This document shows positions 1 through 6,950 of a stretch of 12,612 nucleotides of DNA, one piece after another. The stretch comes from Omnitrophica bacterium RIFCSPLOWO2_01_FULL_45_10 (GTDB lineage: Bacteria; Omnitrophota; Gorgyraeia; 2-01-FULL-45-10): positions 15,505 through 28,116 of the forward strand of contig MHFL01000057.1 of assembly GCA_001804165.1 (NCBI GenBank). Reading direction: 5' to 3'. Position numbers and translations under genes: made by a program. Every line of letters begins with the position of its first letter. The first letter of the stretch is position 1. The notes beneath the pieces are model-generated. The model saw only the letters and a list, made by a program, of their open reading frames with translations, did not search any database and was not told the DNA's origin.

Positions 1-984
1 TGCCTCTCTAAGTATGACAATTTTTGGCTTTATATTTTTAAACACCTTTTCCGCTAATATGATATTTCTCCCTATCGACGCGAAATCCTCTACAATTAAT
101 TTACGCAATATATTTTCTAACAGCGCCCAAATAGATATATATCCGTAGATGAAGTTATTTCTAAAGATCTCGTCCTTCTTTAAAAAATTCCAATATCCGC
201 GGAATGAAAAATTAGGGCTCAGTTTTGCAAATATCCCATCGAGCGCTATCGGAATAAAACTGAGTCTCTCCTTCAAAATGAGTTTTAAACGAATACCTAG
301 TCCTCTTTCTATTAAAAATAGATAAGAGGATTGAAATTCTTTGCCTGATTCTCTAAATTCAAAATAAAGGCGCGTGTCTATGAAAATACGCCTACTTTTT
401 TTCTTGTAGGCCGCCATCTTCCTCATCACTAAATCCATCAGATCCATAATTGCTTCTGTAATATAACGCTTTACTTGTATACAGAAAATTTTTCGTTTCG
501 GAAATTCGATGAATATGGAGCGGATCTTTAGCTCATTTCCAATCAGTTTACTTATTCTTCCGGAGATCTCTCTTTCGCCGATTATAATTAAAGTATCGGG
601 CTTCAGTTTGTCTATTATCTTTAGAACGATATGCAGATTTTTTATTATAGGTGTAAATAGCCTTTGTGCCCTCTCCTCGTCCACCTCGCCAAATCTGATG
701 CTGTTATATTCGGTGATGCCTTCTCTCTTCACCAGTTTCGAATACCAAGTCCTGACCATATTTGAAACCCATCCGTCCATACGGCGATAGTCTTCCTCGT
801 TCAGCAATTTATCAAAATAAATGACTTGCGGATCGGGATATACGCCGATGGGCCCGGTATCGAAATTTGAAGATACGATGACAGGATCGAATTTTAACGT
901 GCGTCGAATCTGCCTTACAAGAGGCACGACATCCTGTAATTCTTCAAAATAGTCCAGAAATATGACCGTTTTATTATTATCCAC
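1..984 (-). CDS. Surface-carbohydrate biosynthesis protein of uncertain family, N-terminal 328 codons (runs off left edge)
   Basis: This open frame has 328 codons without a stop and continues past position 1, so the C-terminus is missing. It starts with GTG at 984. Two TAA codons lie in frame directly upstream, so the start cannot be earlier, and it overlaps the end of the methyltransferase gene by 8 bases. The N-terminus (DNNKTVIFLDYFEE) opens with a beta strand. A second alpha/beta unit has 'KPDTLIIIGEREISGR' at about residues 128-143. A basic amphipathic stretch follows at about 171-199 (KRY..., AYKKKSRR), which could touch the membrane. The visible part ends in 'KPKIVILREA', the kind of strand that precedes the donor-binding half of GT-B-like proteins. 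The overall pattern recalls proteins found in capsule loci and CDP-glycerol-transferase-like proteins, but no diagnostic motif is visible. The position in a glycan operon is the main functional hint. The reality of the gene is well supported; its function is not. Confidence 0.72.
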   Translation of the reverse strand, partial: MDNNKTVIFLDYFEELQDVVPLVRQIRRTLKFDPVIVSSNFDTGPIGVYPDPQVIYFDKLLNEEDYRRMDGWVSNMVRTWYSKLVKREGITEYNSIRFGEVDEERAQRLFTPIIKNLHIVLKIIDKLKPDTLIIIGEREISGRISKLIGNELKIRSIFIEFPKRKIFCIQVKRYITEAIMDLMDLVMRKMAAYKKKSRRIFIDTRLYFEFRESGKEFQSSYLFLIERGLGIRLKLILKERLSFIPIALDGIFAKLSPNFSFRGYWNFLKKDEIFRNNFIYGYISIWALLENILRKLIVEDFASIGRNIILAEKVFKNIKPKIVILREA

Positions 985-1840
985 TTATTAAGGGGTGTCG
1001 TTTTTCGACAAATGAAAAGATGGTATATTTGCCGCTCTTCTCTATTATGCTCTCCGATTTTATCGCGGAGAGGCTGGCGAGTTCACTCAAACCCCTTACA
1101 GATCTTTTGCTGAAGATAGTATAATGTTCGATGAAAAATTCCTCCCTGTCCGTCAAGACATTATTCCTTAGCGCGGCCTCTCCGTCAGGTAATTCTATAT
1201 AAATAAAACCAGACTTTTTTAAATGTCCGCCTGCCTTTCTTAATAAAGATACCGGATCCGTCACGTGTTCGAGCACCTTATTAAATGTAATGATATCGAA
1301 TTTAAACCCGGATTCGTATTCCATAAACGACCCCCTGAACGCGCCGCTTACCTTTACATTTCGAACGGCATGCTCTATAGACATTGGGTCAGGATCGATA
1401 CAATATCCCTTTACGCCGTATTTTAAAAACTCTCCAAGGAAGACCGACAGACCACTGCCGACATCCAGCACATTTAACCCCTTTAATTTCAGGCCCCGTT
1501 CGCCGCAAAAGTCGACCAGTCTTTTTACCCGGGCCTTATTATCAGACCTTTCAGAAGGCAGATTCATAATGGCATTGTACCTGGCCAAAATTGAACTATC
1601 GTATGTGTCTTTATTGTATTTTCCGAAATACATTTTTTCGAAATCATAAGTGTGCAAATTATTGTAAACGCCGCAGCTATTGCATAACATTATCCTGCGC
1701 AAATAAGCGGATGGCTTTATGCCAAAATCGGTTTCCAGGGCCGGTCTTTTTCTTATTACTTCGACGGGCCGCAATTCTTCGCAATTGCAAAGGTAACATG
1801 CCTGTTTCATTGACGCGCAGTTCGTCTTATTTGAGTCCAT
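977..1840 (-). CDS. Class I SAM-dependent methyltransferase with N-terminal zinc ribbon
   Basis: The predicted protein has 287 residues from the ATG at 1840. It transfers a methyl group from S-adenosylmethionine, presumably to a sugar intermediate in the cytoplasm. Two CxxC pairs (C15/C18 and C53/C56) form a likely zinc ribbon at the N-terminus. The Rossmann methyltransferase domain shows motif I 'VLDVGSG' at about 124-130, an acidic residue after strand 2 in 'YCIDPDP' (D149), and 'FNKVLEHVTDP' at about 186-196, typical of the Methyltransf_11/23 type. The frame stays open up to 1924, but that would overlap the preceding gene by 98 bases, so the start at 1840 (14-base overlap) is preferred; an ATG at 1810 is an alternative. 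It is shorter than the roughly 400-residue zinc-ribbon C-methyltransferases of deoxysugar pathways. The methyl acceptor is unknown. Its closeness to the N-acetyl-sugar amidotransferase makes N-methylation of an acetimidoyl group a reasonable inference. Confidence 0.85.
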   Translation of the reverse strand: MDSNKTNCASMKQACYLCNCEELRPVEVIRKRPALETDFGIKPSAYLRRIMLCNSCGVYNNLHTYDFEKMYFGKYNKDTYDSSILARYNAIMNLPSERSDNKARVKRLVDFCGERGLKLKGLNVLDVGSGLSVFLGEFLKYGVKGYCIDPDPMSIEHAVRNVKVSGAFRGSFMEYESGFKFDIITFNKVLEHVTDPVSLLRKAGGHLKKSGFIYIELPDGEAALRNNVLTDREEFFIEHYTIFSKRSVRGLSELASLSAIKSESIIEKSGKYTIFSFVEKRHPLISG

Positions 1841-2177
1841 CAAGCCACTTTTCCACTTTACTTGTTTCGCTCTTAAGATATTTTTTAAATAAGGAGATTT
1901 TCGTTTCATCCACCAGCATAACAAAAAGCCGGCCGTCCCTATTCTTTACAAGAGCTGTTCTGAATCCTTCTTTCTTGAGCCGCGAGTTTACTGAAGGCGT
2001 GGCATAGAATCCCCATGATTTCGCAGTGACGTCATATCTCTTACCTGCCTTTGTAACAAAGGTGACTTGTTCATTATTGTCTAACCGGACCTCCCCGCAA
2101 TCAAGTATGCATATGTCTTGTCCTATGCCGATGCGATATGCCCTAGGTGGCCGCTTCAATTTGATATTCATCGCCAT
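1827..2177 (-). CDS. Small protein of unknown function in the glycan operon
   Basis: A 116-residue soluble protein with no membrane segment or signal peptide. I do not recognise the family. The first half looks rich in beta strands ('DICILDCGEVRL', 'EQVTFVTKAGKRYDVT'), the middle has 'SWGFYATPSVNSRLKKEGF', and 'FRTALVKN...RLFVMLVD' is followed by a lysine-rich helical tail. The gene sits between the N-acetyl-sugar amidotransferase and the methyltransferase. It overlaps the former by 10 bases from the ATG at 2177, or by a classic ATGA from the ATG at 2171 (114 residues), and the latter by 14 bases. This coupling suggests that it is translated together with its neighbours and may act with one of them as an accessory subunit, sugar-binding partner or small enzyme. 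That role is inference. The start at 2171 is equally plausible. Confidence 0.8.
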   Translation of the reverse strand: MAMNIKLKRPPRAYRIGIGQDICILDCGEVRLDNNEQVTFVTKAGKRYDVTAKSWGFYATPSVNSRLKKEGFRTALVKNRDGRLFVMLVDETKISLFKKYLKSETSKVEKWLDGLK

Positions 2178-3286
2178 GTCCAGTCTTTGATTAAAAAGTC
2201 CTTAATCACCCACTTGCCGGATTCCTTTATCCATATATTACGGTTTCTGAACTTTTCCTCTACGTCATGAAATTCGTCTAATGAAATCCTTAAAAATCGA
2301 CATAACTTTTCGATATCTTCATAAGGCGTATCATCTCCTTTTTGTCTGATAAGGGTAAGCGCCTCCTCTCTTGTTATCCTGCCGTTTCTAATCTCTATCG
2401 AGAGATTGTCAAAGAGGCGGGTAAATCCGAACTTTAACCATTTAAAATAATGATGCACAGAAATAAAGTCACAATCAATGTCCGCATAATTATAATAACC
2501 GGTCTTTGGGCCTTCTTTGCGCACGGCAAAACCATATTTTAAAGCGGTGCGTAGGCTCTCTTCGGGATCCCATTTGAAGTAATAGCCCAGAAATACCGAA
2601 CGTATGCCCTTCTTCCTGAATTCACTTTCATCTGGAAGGCGATACGCGTCTAAATCTTTGGCTGTCAGATCGTCCCCTACCCATTCATCAACAGAGGTAC
2701 CATGCAGGATCCTGTGCGTCTTGAACCATTCGAGGTCAAGACTATTCCTTCGTCGTTCTTCCTGAGAACCTCCATATTCCATGTGCGGGCTCTCCCCCCA
2801 TAAGACAAGAGGTATGTCGTAAGAGGTCGCGATCCTTAATGGGATAGCATAGAGCGCCATATGCATGGGTATGGACGCATCGCCCTTCAGCACCAGCGCA
2901 TTATACATGAAGCGCCTTTCGATTTCCGGGTTGATCGTGAATTCGATGTGATCGACGCCAAGATTTATGAGATTGATCAGATTCTTTTGGCCTATCTCGG
3001 TTCGCGCGGGCGTCTTCCACGTAACGGCAAGAACCTTAAGGCCGTATTCGAGGCACTTGACTACCTGTGCGGTGCTATCCTTGCCGCCGCTGACCGGCAC
3101 AACACAGTCATATCCTTTTGCCCGAGATTTAACTTCACTTACCATCTCTTCAAATTCCCGCTTCCTCAAGGCCCAGTCTATCTCGTCCTTCTCCCTGTGC
3201 CCAAGGCAGGCGGTGCATATCCCTTTAGCGCCTATTTTGATGCCGGGCCGTGTATCGGGAAGGACGCATTCTCTGCAATATTTCAT
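2168..3286 (-). CDS. N-acetyl sugar amidotransferase (WbpG/PseA type)
   Basis: The predicted protein has 372 residues. It belongs to the PP-loop family whose members (WbpG, PseA, LPS biosynthesis amidotransferases) convert a sugar N-acetyl group into an acetamidino group using ATP and ammonia. The start at 3286 gives the N-terminus typical of the family, 'MKYCRECVLPDTRPG', four bases after the AsnB-like stop and behind a GGGTGA ribosome site; an earlier ATG at 3322 would overlap AsnB. Two CxxC pairs (C4/C7, C24/C27) probably bind zinc. The ATP-binding PP-loop 'VSGGKDS' lies at about 65-71, and 'LWGESPHMEYGG' is the conserved central motif. In known systems ammonia comes from HisH/HisF paralogues encoded alongside. 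None is present in this window, and the neighbour is an AsnB-like glutaminase instead. The exact sugar substrate cannot be read from the sequence. Confidence 0.93.
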   Translation of the reverse strand: MKYCRECVLPDTRPGIKIGAKGICTACLGHREKDEIDWALRKREFEEMVSEVKSRAKGYDCVVPVSGGKDSTAQVVKCLEYGLKVLAVTWKTPARTEIGQKNLINLINLGVDHIEFTINPEIERRFMYNALVLKGDASIPMHMALYAIPLRIATSYDIPLVLWGESPHMEYGGSQEERRRNSLDLEWFKTHRILHGTSVDEWVGDDLTAKDLDAYRLPDESEFRKKGIRSVFLGYYFKWDPEESLRTALKYGFAVRKEGPKTGYYNYADIDCDFISVHHYFKWLKFGFTRLFDNLSIEIRNGRITREEALTLIRQKGDDTPYEDIEKLCRFLRISLDEFHDVEEKFRNRNIWIKESGKWVIKDFLIKDWTWR

Positions 3287-3290
3287 ACCG

Positions 3291-3296
3291 TCACCC
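3291..3296 (-). promoter_or_regulatory. Ribosome binding site deciding the amidotransferase start
   Basis: GGGTGA on the minus strand lies four bases before the ATG at 3286 and contains the stop codon of the AsnB-like gene. It supports 3286 rather than the in-frame ATGs at 3298 or 3322. Confidence 0.5.
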
Positions 3297-5111
3297 ATTC
3301 TGTTCCAAAAAAATCTTGGCATTCAAAAAATAGAAAAGGAATTTACTGAAGCTGTTCGGCATCGGATATCTATCCAGCAATTCCTCGATCTTTTCTCTCT
3401 TCACCAAATCGAATATCCTGCCGCCGGAAAGGATGTAATCTCTGGTCTCTCTTTTCTTTAAATCTACAAGCGAATTGATCGAAGCATTAAAACCTTTCTT
3501 CTGGCGATCGGTACGCACCTTTTCATTCATTATGCCTTTGGCGGCCTCGCGCAATACGTACTTGCCGTACCCATCGCGTATGAGATATTCGTTTGGGATC
3601 GAATAAGCAAAATCGAAGAGTTTCGAATCCAGGTATGGGGAGCGATTTTCAATAGAATAGCACATGGAGTTCAGATCGTCCTCATGCAATATGACAGGGA
3701 TCGACTCGTGAAATAATTCGTTGAGCATCCGATTGCGCAAAACTGAATCACAATATGCGTTCTCATAAAAATCTTCCCTGAAGTCCGTTTTTAAAAAAGT
3801 CGAGAATATATCGTTATGAAGATAGATATGGCCCCTGAAATCGGGACTATTGATGAAAAGTTCCGGATTCCGCAGATATTCATTGCGCACGTATTTTTTT
3901 ACATGGTCCTGCCAGTCAGTCAAATATTTATTAAATTCCGGATGCTGTCTCATCTCATAAAGATGAAAGTTAAAATGGTCGTAATAGCCCGTTACCAGTT
4001 CATCCGCGGCAGTTCCAGAGACCGCAACCCTATACTTATTTTTCGATATTGCCTCCGATAGAAAGGCATGGATATAGTATGTTATGGTATATATCGGCGC
4101 GTCGTGGTAACGGATGAGGCGCTCAAGCCGTGGGAACGTTTCATCCTGCGGTATGTATATTATGGTATGTTTGCAGCCCAGGTCATCGATGGTAGCCATT
4201 ATATTACTATGCTCATTGTAACGCATATCGTTATCGATTATGGAAAATGTGGCCACATCGTAATTAAACTTCTTCGCCGCTATCGACACGATCGCCGCAG
4301 AATCAACGCCTCCGCTAAGACAGAAGGCCAGTGGAACATCAGCGCGCAGGCGTATCTTGATACTATCGAAAAGCCTATCGCGAAATCCCTCTATGGCCTC
4401 ATCGATGGTCATCTTGCGGGTAGTGAAATTGGGCGTCCAGTATCGGTACGATTTCAGGTTCAGTGATGTATCAATGACTACATTGGATGCGTACGGCACC
4501 TCCTCTATTTCTTTAAAAAAGGTATCGCTGGTTTTATACAAAGACTTATAGCCGTTGATGAGGTACCTTAATATATGCTGAATATTTACCGTGAGCGTTT
4601 GACCGGAGAGAGATTTTATAAATTTGACCTCGGATCCAAAAAACATCCCGTGTTTAGTCCGTAAAAGATATAATGGCTTTTCTGAAAAACGGTCGCGGGA
4701 GAGAAAGAGCCGATGCCCCTTATTATCATAGATCGCAAAACTCCACATCCCTTCAAATTTTTTTACACAGCCCTCTCCCTCTAAAATATAGGACTGTAGC
4801 AAAACTTCCGTGTCGGACTCTGTCCTGAATGAAACTCCTGCATCTTTTAGGTGCTCCTTTAATTCGACATAATTATATATCTCTCCGTTGAATACAATTG
4901 TCTGGTCATCTATGGTAAAAGGCTGATTTGATCTTTCATCCAGATCGATAATGCTCAGCCTGGAGTGCAAAAGCAGTATGTTTGTATCACCGTCTTTAAG
5001 AGATATAAAATCATTATGATCCGGGCCGCGGTTGCGCATGAGGTCCAATGTATGGTGTATCCTTGAACTATCGATATGGGCCTTGCCTATGTATCCCGCT
5101 ATCCCGCACAT
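3291..5111 (-). CDS. asnB: Asparagine synthase (glutamine-hydrolysing)-like amidotransferase
   Basis: A full-length protein of 606 residues. The N-terminal class II glutaminase domain begins 'MCGIAGYIG'; Cys2, exposed after Met removal, is the expected nucleophile, and the start at 5111 is therefore firm. R51 in 'HSRLSIIDL' and 'NGEIYNY' (about 75-81) are the usual glutamine-binding elements. The C-terminal ATP-pyrophosphatase domain carries the PP-loop 'LSGGVDSAA' at about 265-273. The family releases ammonia from glutamine and transfers it to an AMP-activated carboxylate. Members in surface-glycan loci are often thought to amidate sugar carboxyls rather than make asparagine. It lies 23 bases after the GNAT gene and 4 bases before a second PP-loop amidotransferase, so it may amidate a sugar acid or serve as the local ammonia source. 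No clear Shine-Dalgarno sequence precedes it. The gene symbol marks family, not proven function. Confidence 0.93.
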   Translation of the reverse strand: MCGIAGYIGKAHIDSSRIHHTLDLMRNRGPDHNDFISLKDGDTNILLLHSRLSIIDLDERSNQPFTIDDQTIVFNGEIYNYVELKEHLKDAGVSFRTESDTEVLLQSYILEGEGCVKKFEGMWSFAIYDNKGHRLFLSRDRFSEKPLYLLRTKHGMFFGSEVKFIKSLSGQTLTVNIQHILRYLINGYKSLYKTSDTFFKEIEEVPYASNVVIDTSLNLKSYRYWTPNFTTRKMTIDEAIEGFRDRLFDSIKIRLRADVPLAFCLSGGVDSAAIVSIAAKKFNYDVATFSIIDNDMRYNEHSNIMATIDDLGCKHTIIYIPQDETFPRLERLIRYHDAPIYTITYYIHAFLSEAISKNKYRVAVSGTAADELVTGYYDHFNFHLYEMRQHPEFNKYLTDWQDHVKKYVRNEYLRNPELFINSPDFRGHIYLHNDIFSTFLKTDFREDFYENAYCDSVLRNRMLNELFHESIPVILHEDDLNSMCYSIENRSPYLDSKLFDFAYSIPNEYLIRDGYGKYVLREAAKGIMNEKVRTDRQKKGFNASINSLVDLKKRETRDYILSGGRIFDLVKREKIEELLDRYPMPNSFSKFLFYFLNAKIFLEQNG

Positions 5112-5134
5112 AATCTAAGAGATATCGCCGATTT

Positions 5135-5881
5135 TCATTGTCCCTCTTTATGATGAAGGTTATGATAATGAAGTACATAACTGGTTCCAGAAACCTTAAG
5201 CCCCAGTTTTTCATATAACCGCATTGCGGGAATGTTCGAGATTTGGGTGCCTACCCTGATCGACTTTATGCCCTTGCAATGTTCCTGGGCATATAAAATC
5301 ATGGAGACAGCGATTCCGCGCCTTTGATGTTTCTCCGATACGGCGATCTGATCTATTGTTAAGATGCCATTATTACAGAAAAGCTGTAAAAATCCCATAA
5401 TGCTCTTGCCCTGAAGCGCAATAACCATCGCATCTCCGCGTTTCCCCTTAAAAAAATTACGTACCCACTCAGATTTGATTTGGTCGGCCACTTTGGCTGG
5501 AAATGCCGGATCAAGATGAAACCTGCTGTAAATAAAAGAATTGCGCGCGATTTCTGAAACCTCTTTCTCGTCCTTTTTTAACGCCAATCTCATCGCGTAA
5601 GAATCTGTTTTATCGCGTCCCGGAGAGACGCTTCCCTCGAATGTTACGTTTGTATCCACCAAATAAAAACCCTTATTTTCCAGAAATCTCGTAGACCGGA
5701 TGTCGTGAGTCGGTACTTTAGCGTAAATAAATACCCCTTTCTCTTCCATGGCCTTCGACAGATTATTACCCCATCTGTTATCTCGCCTTAATAGGACATC
5801 ATTGACTGCCAATTTATAAACATTCCTGCCCATGACATCCTTGAGCCATGCATCCTGAATGATATTTTTGCCTTTATCCAT
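5135..5881 (-). CDS. GNAT-family N-acetyltransferase, WecD-like two-domain type
   Basis: A protein of 248 residues expected to transfer acetyl from acetyl-CoA to the amino group of a nucleotide-linked amino sugar. The C-terminal GNAT domain (about 95-240) shows the acetyl-CoA loop 'HQRRGIA' (about 185-191), preceded by the strand 'LTIDQIAVS', and the closing motif 'NIPAMRLYEKLGL' (from N216). The N-terminal part (about 10-85) reads 'DAWLKDVMGRNVYKL ... IYAKVP ... RFLENKGFYLVDTNVTF'. This matches the layout of WecD, the dTDP-4-amino-4,6-dideoxygalactose acetyltransferase, as does 'SRFHLDPAFP'. It follows the SDR gene by one base and lies in one operon with the DegT aminotransferase, its natural supplier of an amino sugar. 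That it acts on a 4-amino sugar is inference; acylation of another amino sugar remains possible. Confidence 0.88.
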   Translation of the reverse strand: MDKGKNIIQDAWLKDVMGRNVYKLAVNDVLLRRDNRWGNNLSKAMEEKGVFIYAKVPTHDIRSTRFLENKGFYLVDTNVTFEGSVSPGRDKTDSYAMRLALKKDEKEVSEIARNSFIYSRFHLDPAFPAKVADQIKSEWVRNFFKGKRGDAMVIALQGKSIMGFLQLFCNNGILTIDQIAVSEKHQRRGIAVSMILYAQEHCKGIKSIRVGTQISNIPAMRLYEKLGLKVSGTSYVLHYHNLHHKEGQ

Positions 5882-5882
5882 G

Positions 5883-6950
5883 CTACACGCGGCCCTTATC
5901 TTTAACAGTAGTCTTTTCTTTATTAAGATGATGCCATATCGATTTATACCACTCGATATAGTTTACAAACCCTTTTTCAAGAGGGTACTGCGGGTTATAT
6001 CCGATGAGCCTCTTCGCCTTATCTATCGCTAAGGTGCCCCTGTTCGGCATCAGCATGTCCTTTGGCAGATATTTTATTCTTATATTTGGAAAATGTTCGG
6101 CCAGGATGGCGGCCATTTCGCTTATGGAACGCGATGCGCCATATGTCAGATTAAGGATCTGGCCTTTTGAATTTTCGTTTTCCAAAATGTTGACTATACC
6201 GTCCACGAGATCGCCTATATAAGTAAAATCGAGCCGGTCGGAACCGTCGCCCGAAATAGATACTTCCAGACCCCTCATCGCGTTCTCGATGAATATCTGA
6301 CCCACCCTGCGGCTAACGCACCTCTCTCCGTATAATGCGGATGGCCTGACAATTGTATAGGGAAGATTGAATACCTGGTTATAGGCTATGACCATCTTTT
6401 CGCCGGCAAATTTGAGCGCGCCATATATCCCGATTGGCTCACACGGTGTCTCTTCGGTCACAAAGTGCGAAGGAAAATTACCATAGACCATGCTGGAAGA
6501 AAAATAGACGAAATGCTTAATCTTGAGCTCAGGCGAACGCGCGATATCCAGCGAATTTTCAAGGGTCCTCAGACTGTGATCAAATGTGGAGAACGGATCC
6601 TTATTTGACCTGTCGGCGTGGGCTACAGCCGCAAGATGAATCAGTGTATCAACGTCAAGATCTGTCATGATGCGGCTCATCTTGATGTAATCTCTGGAAT
6701 CCTGCTCGATTAGCGGGATATCCCATTTTTTAATCAGGTTGAGACGCTCGTGTATGATGTTGATATAAAGGCCGGCATTCGGTACGGTATCCGCGTTATT
6801 CTTAAAATGGTGATAATTGTTAACGCTGAGACTGTCTATTATAAAGACTTTATTGCCTAGACTTTTTAGTTTAATCGCCAGGTTATGCCCTATGAACCCT
6901 GCGCCGCCGACAAGGGCGATCCGCCGTTTTGTGATTTTATCCATAATCAT
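5883..6950 (-). CDS. NAD-dependent epimerase/dehydratase (extended SDR, nucleotide-sugar type)
   Basis: Counted from the ATG at 6950, the protein has 355 residues. This start overlaps the aminotransferase stop as ATGA; an ATG at 6944 is possible, and the frame is open to 7055 but that would overlap the previous gene by 109 bases. The NAD-binding motif 'VGGAGFIG' is at about 14-21, 'LIHLAAVAHAD' at about 103-113, the catalytic serine region 'FSSSMVYG' at about 150-157, and the YxxxK pair in 'YGALK' (Y176, K180). 'VRPSALYGER' follows, then a C-terminal substrate domain with 'FTYIGDLVDGI'. Members epimerise, dehydrate or reduce UDP-, dTDP-, GDP- or CDP-linked sugars in the cytoplasm. The sequence most resembles UDP-glucose 4-epimerase-like enzymes. 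The precise reaction cannot be fixed, but the neighbouring aminotransferase suggests that it may help make a keto or epimerised amino-sugar precursor. Confidence 0.92.
   Translation of the reverse strand: MIMDKITKRRIALVGGAGFIGHNLAIKLKSLGNKVFIIDSLSVNNYHHFKNNADTVPNAGLYINIIHERLNLIKKWDIPLIEQDSRDYIKMSRIMTDLDVDTLIHLAAVAHADRSNKDPFSTFDHSLRTLENSLDIARSPELKIKHFVYFSSSMVYGNFPSHFVTEETPCEPIGIYGALKFAGEKMVIAYNQVFNLPYTIVRPSALYGERCVSRRVGQIFIENAMRGLEVSISGDGSDRLDFTYIGDLVDGIVNILENENSKGQILNLTYGASRSISEMAAILAEHFPNIRIKYLPKDMLMPNRGTLAIDKAKRLIGYNPQYPLEKGFVNYIEWYKSIWHHLNKEKTTVKDKGRV

Noticed and set aside
509..790. Plus-strand open frame of 93 codons
   Set aside because: It lies wholly opposite the long minus-strand open frame that covers 1-984, has no ribosome site or neighbour on its strand, and its serine- and isoleucine-rich translation is typical of an antisense shadow.
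1841..1924. Longer methyltransferase start at 1924
   Set aside because: It would overlap the preceding gene by 98 bases, and the extra residues precede the zinc ribbon without family-like character; 1840 fits the operon spacing better.
3287..3322. Longer amidotransferase start at 3322
   Set aside because: It adds 12 residues that overlap the AsnB-like gene; the family N-terminus and the GGGTGA site support 3286.
2861..3461. Two overlapping plus-strand open frames opposite the amidotransferase and the end of the AsnB-like gene
   Set aside because: The minus-strand frame encodes clear motifs (CxxC pairs, SGGKDS), so these are antisense shadows without recognisable motifs.
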